From assembly GCA_016785225.1 (NCBI GenBank), contig JAFBJZ010000958.1, positions 905,001-969,000 on the forward strand: a stretch of DNA of 64,000 bases. The letters are read 5' to 3'. Made by a program: the position numbers and the translations under genes. Below, piece after piece: positions 1 through 10,202 of the stretch. Numbering within the stretch: the first letter of the stretch is position 1; each line of letters begins with the position of its first letter. The notes beneath the pieces were generated by a model. It was not told the origin of the DNA, ran no database searches, and was given only the letters and a program-made list of their open reading frames with translations. Origin of the DNA: Psettodes erumei. Taxonomy: Eukaryota > Chordata > Actinopteri > Pleuronectiformes > Psettodidae.

Positions 1-1280
1 GGCTCTTCTTCTGTTTGAGTCGCTCCTTGTTGCTCTTCTCTAACCTGCAGAACATATTTCACATTACAGGCACCCATAAGACACAAATTTGGTCAAGGTG
101 GATAGAAAACCAATGCTCTCTACTAAAAGTTAATACCTGGCTGCCCTAACAGCTATGTCTTCTGCTGTTGGTTCATGTGGCTTCTTGCTGGCGTCAGCTA
201 TGATGGCAGAAATCTTCTGTATACAGTCAGAAAGGTTTCTCTGCTGACTCCTGCTTAACTCTGAGGTCACCAGCAGTTCTCCGGCTTTATTGATACGGTT
301 TTTGTGCTGTGCCACGAAGCAGAGGAAATTAGTACTGAAGGAGAAACTTGAATGGAAATTAGAATGCACACAGCTTTTTCAGAGGGAAAATAATAACTAT
401 TGTTCCACACACTTGTTTTAAGACGACAGGTCATCAACAATCATGGCATTTCCTTAGTGCCACAACAAAACACACCTTTTCAAAGATTTTCTGTCGAACA
501 TCCTCTGGGATCCAGTCTGCAGTTTTCACATGGAATCGGACCTCTGCCTTGGTATTTACTGTGGGTTGAGATGTCATCACACAGGATGTGGTTAGATTCA
601 AGATTCAACGCCTTGTACAGGCTTTCAGGAGTTAGTTGCCAATTTGGCATATATGCTCTGCTTTTCTGTTTTTAATTTTTTTTTGGTAAATATTAGGTTA
701 AATTTTTTGATAACCTTTATTGACATGCTGACCACCAGGACCACTGCTTCTGCTGTAAGATACTGTCAGACGGTCTAAAAGCCAGAGGGAGAAGAACAAT
801 ATTGTGAAAGAATATAAAAAGAGAATGCAAACACCCATGTATTCTGTTTTTGAGAATATATATAGGTTCATACTTACCCACTGGAATGTTCACCTGGGCA
901 TCCTGAAAAAAAGAAAATTTAAAATCTATTGATTCACTGTGCACAAGTCTATTCTACTGCTGGTATTGGAAAGAAAACTAATTTTGTTTCTTAACAATAG
1001 TGGAGTATGATTGGTGAAAAGAAGGTAATAAAATGATGGATCGTTTGTAAGAGATTTCAGATTGGCATTCTTCATACCAAAGAAACGATGGTATGGTAAA
1101 TACTGATATTTCACTAACCTGCGTGATGTCTGTTTCTCGGGTCCCGTAGCTAACAGTCGGATGTAAAGTGATGTTAATGTCTCTTATTAGGACAGTCTTA
1201 GGTTGTACCTGCATAGGAATCACATATATCCCTGCGCTACGACATAATAAATAAGTCTGTCGTGCCATGTGCGCCGCCAT
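1..1280 (-). CDS. mrpl58: mrpl58/ict1, mitoribosome-associated peptidyl-tRNA hydrolase (3' end cut off)
   Basis: This is a class I release-factor-like protein of the mitochondrial large ribosomal subunit that hydrolyses peptidyl-tRNA on stalled mitoribosomes. Coding exons on the minus strand, 5' to 3', are 1280-1119, 902-878 (25 nt), 774-715, 558-476, 306-137 and 44-1 (cut by the window edge). All introns are GT-AG and the phases join without a break, giving 181 residues so far; human ICT1 has about 206, so roughly 20 are missing. The catalytic GGQ lies at residues 76-78 within SSGPGGQHVNK. Downstream segments KAEVRFH, HKNRINKAGELL and the basic tail NKERLKQKK match the ICT1 family. The start ATG at 1278-1280 follows AAAC and is followed by GCGG. 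Residues 25-54 of exon 1 do not resemble the human N-terminus, so exon 1 is less certain: an internal GT after codon 24 could be a donor. The rest of the gene is secure. Confidence 0.92.
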
Positions 1281-1450
1281 GTTTGTGTGACGTCGTTATG
1301 ACCGGTCAATACTCCACTACCCGAAGTAACCGCTGCTGCTAAGGAGCGTTTGTAATTTTAAAGTAGGTATTTTATTTAGAAATTGTCGTAGATGTGCATG
1401 CTGATACATATTTTCCCGTAAAACTTTTGATGAATGATGTCATAAGGAGG

Positions 1451-1457
1451 AAAAAAA
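1451..1457 (-). terminator. RNA polymerase III terminator of the tRNA-Gln gene
   Basis: A run of seven A on the plus strand is a T7 tract on the tRNA strand, starting two bases beyond the mature 3' end. This is the normal pol III stop signal. Confidence 0.85.
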
Positions 1458-1459
1458 GC

Positions 1460-1531
1460 AGGTTCCACCGAGATTTGAACTCGGATCGCTGGATTCAGAG
1501 TCCAGAGTGCTAACCATTACACCATGGAACC
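1460..1531 (-). tRNA. tRNA-Gln (CUG anticodon)
   Basis: A 72-nt cloverleaf reads 5' to 3' from 1531 to 1460. It has a GGTTCCA acceptor arm paired to TGGAACC, a D arm with box A (TGGTGTAATGG), an anticodon loop CTCTGAA with CTG at plus positions 1496-1498, and a T arm with TTCAAAT in the loop. There is no intron and CCA is not encoded, as expected for a eukaryotic nuclear tRNA gene. It agrees closely with the vertebrate tRNA-Gln-CTG family and shows no arm mismatches, so it looks functional rather than SINE-derived. Confidence 0.97.
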
Positions 1532-2427
1532 ACATGGGTGCTTTCAGGGACCATTTCGAATATAACTAAAAGCACAGTGAACACTACTAGGGACATACTT
1601 TACGAACCTGAAAAATTCATTCGAAAGAGACTTTTAAACATTTACTGACATTATAGACTGGACTCAACACAGGATTAGTAGAAATAATGTTGCGCCGTAC
1701 AATGTTGTAAATAACTGTTTTCTGTCTGCCACGAGGGGTGCGCTATTGCTACGTGCCTTTGCTATAAACAGGAAGGGAAAACGGAACGTTCAGAAGATGG
1801 TCGCTGTTGCAATGGGGTGTCATCAACTGGCAGACACTATGGGTTTTCGACAAAAACAAAACAAAACAGCTTTCCGCATGTAGCCAGATTTGAGAATTGC
1901 CTTAACTTTCGAGATGAATATGTGACGTGAGCCATTGAGCAATGTGGTGATATGTTAGTAGTTGAACGATAGCGGAGGAAATTTCTCGGAAAAGCCTTGG
2001 AGTATTTTTTAGCAAGATTGCTAAACGTTGGAAGCTAGTCACGCGACGTTACAAATTCTGCTCGCCGCCGTTACCCGAATTAGCAACATTATCTAACGTT
2101 AGTTAGCAGTGTACATAACAGAATTTATAACTTGGGCTCGCTGTTGTGTACCGAGATACGATTATCGGACTCAGGTGGTTGCGGAAGAACACTCCTCTCC
2201 ACGTCAGCTTGTAGCAAGCTCGCGCGGTCAGCTCGGAAACGTTTGTGCTAATTAAGCAACATTGGAAAGTACAATGTGACAACAGTGGGCACGGCTCCTG
2301 GGCGCTCAAGTGTAGCTCCTTTTGTTCCGGCAGCAGAGTCATGTATGACGCGCCAAACCAACCCACTTCATAGTGGTGGAGAGCTTAGTTAGCATCAGTG
2401 GGACGTTTCGGCTCACAGACCTGCAAA
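1532..2427. promoter_or_regulatory. Spacer between divergent mrpl58 and daglb; daglb promoter and 5'UTR
   Basis: Only about 1.15 kb separates the mrpl58 and daglb start codons, and the tRNA gene occupies part of it. The 1532-2427 part must hold the daglb promoter and 5'UTR; 1281-1459 must hold the mrpl58 promoter. The sequence near 2040-2250 is richer in CpG than the flanks. No convincing TATA box is placed relative to a start site. The role is inferred from position. Confidence 0.5.
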
Positions 2428-5400
2428 ATGCCTGGAATTGTGGTGTTCGGCCGGCGGTGGGGGATCGCCAGTGACGACTTCGTTTTCCCTGGCTCCTTTG
2501 AATTGTTCATTCGCGTCCTTTGGTATGTTGTCTACCTTCCTGCATGTTCGTGATTTACTGGGGATTTCCCCCTCACCTGAAGTCCAACTAATCAGGTTTA
2601 ATAATAGTAATATTCATTGAGTCTGCTCTCGTCTTTCTCTGCTGCTGTTTTTTTTCCTCAGGTGGATTGGCACTTTGATCCTGTACATTTATCACAGGGG
2701 CAATTTTGATTGTAACGGGAGAGGAGTTCTTCACATCTACCTGATCGGACTGCTGGTTGTACTCGGGCTCATCATCCTGTCATTATGTGTTATCGTCTAT
2801 GTCAGCGCCCGAGGTAAATCGGCTGTTTTCTACCTTAAAATTTTGTGAACTTGATATACCGGTAGAAGTAAAGGTGAAAATAACAACGCATTGATATTAT
2901 TTGACCAACGGCCAAATTAGTGGCGAAATACAGGTTATTAAGCGGGTGATTGTGCAATGCAGGAAGTTTGCTGCCGTACATAATTTAACGGAACTTGTAT
3001 AAACTTGCAGAAAACTGAAGTGTCAGTGCAACAGGAAAAAAGGAGACAACTCTACTTCATAGTACAGTACTCTATATTCATGGTAGGCTTGACATATAGT
3101 GCTATAGTAAAGTATTCTGGCAAAACTTCAATGGGACAAATTTAAACCATCAGTTTACTCTGCCAGCCTATGTGACATCATTATCTTCAACTGCACTGCC
3201 GCCCATTAAACAGTGTCTGTCACAGGTGCACAACACAGGTGCACAGGTGTGTTTTTTTTTGTTGTTGTTGATTTCACCGATGTCTATGATCGTTTCCCAG
3301 GTACCATTACTAACTCCGGCCCGCGGCGTTCTATATCTGCGCTGGTTTACCTGCGAGCTATCCTCTACATACCTGAGCTGGTGTGGGCCTGTCTGGGAGC
3401 CTACTGGGTGTCTGATGATAGCCAAGGCTGCGATCTTGCCACAGTGGGTTCTGTTATTGCAGCAGTGGTGGCCAGGTGAGTTTTTCAGAGCTATGCCTTC
3501 ATAATCGCTAGCCTTTATATTGAGTTAGTCGAAGCGTCGTTTTCATCGGGCATCTTTCCTTCTTCGCCGCAACAGCTGGATCATCCTGCTCTTTACGGCG
3601 CTTGGAGTGGTGTTTGTGTTTGACCCTTTGGGCAACCCCCGTCCCCAGCCTCCCGCCATGGAGCCGCTGGGCGTGCGAAACCTGCAGAGCACCGAGGGCA
3701 CCCAGTTCTTCTCCACGGCTCGCTCCCTGGCTGTCAAGGTGTGGGAGAGCAGGCTGCGGCTCCTGTGCTGCTGTCTGCCGCAGGACGAAAGCAACCGAGC
3801 AGCGTTCTCCAGCATCGCAAAGCTCGTCAGCAGGTTCTTCTCCGTAAGGCTCACCTTCTCCTTCTCTTTCTCTTTTTGATTGTACAATACATCAAGAAAT
3901 ACTCAATTTGACGCTACCTCAAAACATATGATACGCTGTCTGGAATTTGTGTGTGTGTGTGTGTTGCAGGACACGGATCTGGTCCCCAGTGACATAGCAG
4001 CCGGTTTGGCTCTGCTGCACCAGGAGCAGGATAAGATGGATCGAAGCAGAGACCCCGACTCTGTAGTCGCTCATAGTCCGTCCTCTCCCATTGTAAGTAC
4101 ACGAGCCCGTCAGTCGCGTAGCCACATCTGACCTCTGACCTGACATTAATGTCAGTAACAGTTTTTCCTAGCATCACTCCATTTACCAACAACACTTTTC
4201 TGAAACATTCTCCCCCTGCTTGTGCGTCTTTTCTTGTTTGAAGGGAGAGGATTTGGAGACAGAGTTGGAGAAAGCAGCTCACTATATGCAGTTTGCTGCA
4301 GCAGCCTACGGATGGCCGCTCTACATTTACTCCCACCTCCTCACTGGGCCCTGCAAACTTAGTGGAGACTGGTAAGATGTTCTCTTTATTTATTTGAGTG
4401 AGTGGGACACGCAAGTGGTGGTCTGGATACATGAGTCATGATTCGATCTTCTGGCGTTCTCGTTCAGAGCAGGTAGAAGCAGTTTTGATCTCAGACATTA
4501 CAATTAATGTGAAAGCAGCTGACTAAATGTTGCAGAGATCAGAAGCCAAATATTCATTTGAAAGCAGGTTACTTGGCCCACAACTTAATTTTAGCGTAAG
4601 ACAAAAAAAAAAATCAACCGAAAAGTTTTTAGATGTTTACATTCAATTGAGCATTTGCAAATCTAACATCGGGAACTCAAAGAATTAAATCTATGGTCAA
4701 ACTCTGCATTCTTTTTACAGTTTGATGGTTTTCTGCATTTGCTGTACATTTTGAATAACTGCACTAAGCATCAGAACTGCATCACTGTTGCCAGTGTCCT
4801 CGGTCTTTGGTCAGGGTTACGTAGCTTTGATCAAACCCCCAAATTTGGCAACCCCATACAAAACGCGCGTGTGCGTTTCAGCTGTAGGAGTCGTACAGCT
4901 GAGTATGACATCGTGGGAGGAGACCACCTCGGCTGTCATTTCTCATCCATCCTGCAAACCACCGGTTTGCAATACAGAGACTTCATCCACGTCAGCTTCC
5001 ACAACCAGGTAGGAATATCATCATGCTCCTCCGTGTTCGTGGTTCCCTCTCAGTTTGACATTAAAGACGTTTTGGTCATGGTCTGTTGATCACCTAAGCC
5101 AGCTTGCTTTGTCGCAGATCTACGAGATCCCCTTTTTCGTGGCTCTGGATCATAAGAGGGAGGCTGTTCTCGTGGCTGTCAGAGGAACACTGTCACTGAA
5201 GGTGAGCACGACTCCAAATAATGGCCTCTGTGATCGAGAGACAACATCTCAAATGTTGGTTTCTCATCGCACGGCTGTACATTTTTGATGCTTGTCAATT
5301 TCCTCTAAATGTTCAGTATCGCTTCCCTGTTTTGTAAAGATGACTAAGGAGTAATGGTGTTTAAATAGACTGATAACACTCCTGGAGAGAAACTAAAATA

Positions 5401-8068
5401 GAGCTCATGTAGAAAAAGGAGACTTGGAGGGAAGTGAGAGCAGAAACATATCCTTCATAACATGGGGTCTGGTGTGTGGGTGATCAGTGTCCCAGTTTGT
5501 CTCACCCAGCATGTGTCCTGCAGGATGTCCTGACGGACCTATCGGCCGAATGCGAGAACCTGCCAATCGAAGGAGTGACCGGCGCTTGCTACGCTCACAA
5601 GGTAAACGTCCGTTCGGACGCAGCGCCGCCTGTCTTCGTGGACAGTTCCAGCTGTCCCGACTGGAAGAATTCAGTTGTGTAATGGGAGCTTTTCAGTCGA
5701 GACTAACGCTGCTGCGCCCCTGACTCGCGCAGGGCATGTGCCAGGCGGCAAGTTACATCTACAAGAAGCTGGTCAACGACGGCATCCTGAACCAGGCTTT
5801 CTCCGTCGCTCCGGTAAGAAGCGTAACTGAGCTTGATTTTCAGGCCACAGAGGGCATCGTCGTATTTTATTGCAGTTAGGTCCCTGCTGACAAATCCTAT
5901 TTTGAGGGAATAAGATGCTGGCTGGAAAACAATGATAGTGATTTGCATTTGTTCTTGGAAAACAATTTCTTACTAACAGCAACAACAGCCTCAACTAAGA
6001 CACACAGAGTAGCCATGTCTAGTGAGGTTTAAGGGTTACAGTTATGTTTCAGAGCATTTACCAAAAAAAGAAATGAACTGTAATAAATGGAGCTATGTCC
6101 TTATTACAGTATCAGCTGATTTTGTTTTGGTAAATCTCCCATAAAGTTCTTCCTATGTTGATGTAAACCAACTCAAGTGATTTTATGTGTCGTGTGTTTG
6201 CAGGAGTATAAGCTGGTCATCACTGGTCACAGCCTGGGTGCTGGCACAGCCGCACTGCTCGCCATCCTCTTGCGCAACTCCTTCCCCACCCTGCAGTGCT
6301 ACTCGTTCTCTCCACCAGGGGGACTCCTGAGGTAAGGAGGAGTTCTGCAGCACCAGGCTGGGACCATGCACAGTCTGAAAGTTGGGACAGATCTTACAAT
6401 ATGTTTGGCACATATACAGCAAGCTGCTGGCAGTTGACTTAAACAATACTGTACTTACTGGACTCTCCTTTCTGTTGTGTATTTCCCCCCCCTGTGCAGT
6501 AAAGCCTTAGCTGATTACTCCAAGGACTTTGTGATGTCCGTCGTGTTGGGAAGGGATCTGGTTCCCAGGTCAGACATTTTTTTTAACTTGATATACTTAT
6601 TAGCTCTTAGAACCTGTTTAAATGCACCTCGAAAATAAATATTTTATGTTGATACTGGTACTGCAGAAGGCCATCATAAACGTGCTGTGGTGTACGGACT
6701 ATTATAGACGACTGGCTGATGGAGACACTATATTTGGCTCTGCCCCGTTATTACAGGCGTAGAGAAGGAGAATATGAGTGCAGCTCACGTGCTCCCTTAA
6801 TCCTCTGCTCTTTGCAGTATTCCCTCTTTTTGTTGTTCAGTCTCTTGCCTTTTCTTCTTGTGCAGACTGAGTATTCCTAACATGGAGGATCTGAAGAGAA
6901 GGATCCTTAAAATTGTTTCAAACTGCAATAAGCCCAAAGTAAGAATCACTAGGCCTAGTTTCACCTTCTCACAACACTTTACACACTCTCCGTCTTAAAA
7001 CACCAGCAGTAATTTGCCCCATTTTTTTCTGTCTGTGTTTCAGTACCGCATCCTGCTGCAGGGATGCTGGTACGAGCTGTTTGGAGGAGACCCGGATGAC
7101 GCCCCCACTGAGATGGAAAACAAGAGGGAGGAGCAGCTCAGCCGGCCGCTGCTTGGGGAGGAGTCCCTAATAATTCGCCAGTCGGCGTCCTATCAGAGCC
7201 TGACGTCAGACGACTCGCCCGCCCACAAGCCCACGCACTTACCTCTGTTCCTACCGGGACGCGTTCTGCACATCACGGAGGATGGGCCGTCACGGAGGTG
7301 CGTCCAATTGAATCTCATGCAGAAAATGCTTCACATCAAATTAAGCAATTTACAGCTGAGTTAGTCAGTTACCCTTCAGCTGACATTTGAACTCCTTCCA
7401 GGGCTTCAACTTCCTCTGAACCCTCAGTTTCGCTTATTGCTTACGCTGAAACAGAACCTTATCACAAGACTTCCATACTATTTATACTTAATTTCATAAT
7501 TACACCATAGAGCTGCAGCCTTTCCACATCTGTTGAGTCATTTTTTTTAGGCAAAAATTTTGAAAAATATGGGTTTCCTGGCCCTCAAATGTGAATATTT
7601 TATGGCTTTCTTCGTCATCTGTAAAACTAAACAGAATTTCTTTGGGTTTTTAGATGTTTGGTCAAACAAAAGAAGTTTTACTGACAATTTTTAGACCAAA
7701 GGATTTATCAGTTGATCAGCACATTTGTGTATAATAAAAGTAATTCTTAGCATGCAACAGATACTTCAACTGTTTCAGTGTTTCAGCAGCGAGCACACAC
7801 ATTTCCAATCCATTCACACGTAATTGTCGGTGCCATCAACTTTTTGTCTTCCTCTGCTTCTCTGCTCAGGTCCTGCTTTTCCCAGGTCAGGTACCGTGCA
7901 GATTGGTCCAATGAAATGGCTTTCAGGAGCATTCTGATCAGCCCCAGTATGCTCTCCGATCACATGCCTGACATTCTGCTCCGAGCACTCAACAGCCTGA
8001 CCTGCGACAGGCCCTACTCCCTCTGCCCATCGTCCCTCAACAACAGCCAGCAACACAATGCTATCTGA
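2428..8068 (+). CDS. daglb: daglb, diacylglycerol lipase beta (complete, 15 coding exons)
   Basis: Membrane sn-1-specific serine lipase that converts diacylglycerol to 2-arachidonoylglycerol. Exons: 2428-2522, 2662-2813, 3301-3475, 3576-3843, 3970-4092, 4244-4371, 4882-5008, 5118-5201, 5524-5601, 5733-5813, 6204-6331, 6500-6568, 6866-6938, 7044-7297, 7870-8068. The joined frame is open for 677 codons plus TGA (human DAGLB 672). Four hydrophobic segments lie at about residues 25-45, 56-82, 97-120 and 131-157, each ahead of the cytosolic lipase domain. The nucleophile elbow GHSLG places Ser447, and GRDLVPR places the catalytic Asp499; both sit four residues beyond human Ser443 and Asp495. LSDHMPDIL near the C-terminus carries the likely catalytic His. 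SDTDLVPSDIAAGLALLH and HYMQFAAAAYGWPLYIY are family hallmarks that separate it from the longer DAGLA. The start has A at -3. All junctions are GT-AG and in phase. Confidence 0.97.
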
Positions 8069-9015
8069 AATGTACCATACAGACGGACTCCATAGCCTGT
8101 ATGCTAATCCCTCCTCTGTTTGTATGTAAGCCCTTTGATACTCTCCATGCCTGATGCAGGATTTCAAGTACTTCACTTGACCTGCAATCCTAGGATCTCT
8201 TCATAAAGATTTTGGCCCCATGCCTGATTATCGGCCTTCATATAGCATATGCATCCGGACTCGATTGTAATGGTATTGGTAACATGAGAGATTTATCTGT
8301 TGGATCTCCATGAATGAACCTGAGTCGTTAAGAGAAGCACGTCGGAGCACAAGGACTTGTTTGTTAAATTGCACTTTTAACTATTTAATTGAAACGCTTT
8401 GTTTTATTTCAGCTCTCCGAGTGACTCCGTGAGCGACTTCATGCCACGATCTGTGAATGTGCGATGTGTACAATATTAGGCAGTGCTGCAGTTACACTGT
8501 GATGTCGGTGTGCTTCATCTTGTCTGTGTAAGTGCTGTATGGTTGGCAGAGGCTGCCCTCTGGTCACTCTGAACTGTCTTGGGGGGGCACCTGAAGAGTA
8601 CTGATCCACACTGTGGGAATTGAGGGGGTAACTTATACCAAACATTTCATCTTCATTGTATAGTAATTGTGGTCGGTCTGTCTTGTGTTTAATGTCTTGA
8701 GACATCAGGGCGAACAGTGCCTATGCATTATGAAAAAAAAGTGAACAGAGTGGCTATATAGACAGAAAAGAGTGCAGTGTGTTTACACTAAGTTTTGTCA
8801 TGCATTTTCTCCAGTGCAGTTTGAGCAGCGCATGGTGTTTGGAATGAATATGATAGATGTAAGAGGTAGAAAGATTGTACTAATACTTTTTGTGGGAACC
8901 TGTTTACCTGCCATCAATAATATGTCTTTTTTTACAGGTAATATATTTAAAGCTTGAATCAAGTGATGCCTGCATAACTGTCTCACATCCTCAATAAAAT
9001 GCATTGGAATCCTTA
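8069..9015 (+). other. daglb: daglb 3'UTR
   Basis: About 0.95 kb follows the daglb stop without a recognisable coding exon. It ends near an AATAAA hexamer at 8993-8998, the first well-placed signal before the spag9 promoter. The extent is inferred. Confidence 0.6.
8993..8998 (+). terminator. Probable daglb poly(A) signal
   Basis: AATAAA about 925 nt after the daglb stop, upstream of the spag9 promoter region. Cleavage would fall around 9010-9030. Confidence 0.55.
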
Positions 9016-10202
9016 AGCGAGTAAAGGTTCTTTCTGAAGCACATTCCGATTTGTTTTGTCCTTAAATGATGAATACAAAACTACAATCTATGTTGACAGA
9101 AACTTGTTGAACTGGGGATAGAGTAACATTTTATGGGTCATAAATATGGGATTCGTGGGACTTAAGGCATAAAAATTGATATGAAACGTTTCCATTGAAA
9201 AGATCTCAAGGATTATTTAAAGTTTTGAATGAATCCCCTCTAGCCCTGTTTAGCATGTGACGTAACCGCGACGTCCCGTCACTGACACGTGACACCTTTA
9301 AGTGCTCCTGGGGCATGGTAAATTCCGCCGAAGATAGACTGTACGCTATCAAAATTGTCTCAACGCCATGTCTCGACATTTGGCTTCGAACCCAATGAAG
9401 GCTGAATAAGATGATATTTTATTCATGCGACATCTGTCGAATGAAGACATATATCTCGAGCAAAGAGTGACAAGGATTAATTTTATGAGCGTAGCAGATG
9501 TGAGGAATTACAGCGCAACATTCAGTTATTTGAGACAAACGTCTTTGTAATTGTAGATGAAGATAAAGCTACAAAATAAAGGCTTTGTATTTCTTTAAGT
9601 CAGTTGATGCGGTTTGTTCTCCGCCCCTTAAACGTCACATAACAGAAAGTATAAGAGCAACAGGTGATATGAAAGTTTTCTTTTATCTTAACAGTATGAA
9701 CTATTGAGCAAAAAGCCTTCGTTTGCAGTGTTTACTGCAACTTATTTGCTACATTGTAGTCCCTTTAATTTTTTCGTTCGCACCTTCTGCTTCGGTCTTC
9801 TTTCCGAATTATCATCTTTGCAGTGTTTACTACTTTGACGAGGTGTTGAACGACGTTCTTCCCCATATTTCCGACAGCACGTGAAGGCAACAGCGGGAGC
9901 TCATCTGTTGGACAGGGAAACTAATCAGGAGCCAAGTAAAGACTTTTCAGTACTGCTAGCTACGAGGCTAGCCTGCGCTGAAAGTCAGCCGTCAACACGA
10001 CTACGGAATACAGACTTGTAGTTTATGACTGAGTTTATGAAGTACGGGGTGTCCTCTGTACGACAAACAACATCCGAGAGATGTTTTAGAAACACAGTTT
10101 TGTCGCGCTTGAAGTAGCCAGGCGGGAAGCCTCTGCCCAGCCGGAGCTCGCGGCTAGCCCACAAACGTTAGCTGGGAAAGAAGTGCAAGAGGAGGCAAGA
10201 AA
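9016..10202 (+). promoter_or_regulatory. spag9: spag9 upstream promoter region and 5'UTR
   Basis: This 1.2 kb lies between the daglb poly(A) signal and the spag9 ATG. It contains a CRE-like TGACGTAA at 9258-9265, an E-box in GACACGTGAC at 9284-9293 and another CACGTG at 9878-9883. The last 150 bp before the ATG are CpG-rich. No TATA box is assigned. The 5'UTR boundary is not visible from sequence alone. Confidence 0.5.

Noticed and set aside
2428..8068. Assignment as dagla
   Set aside because: Length of 677 aa and absence of the long C-terminal tail fit DAGLB.
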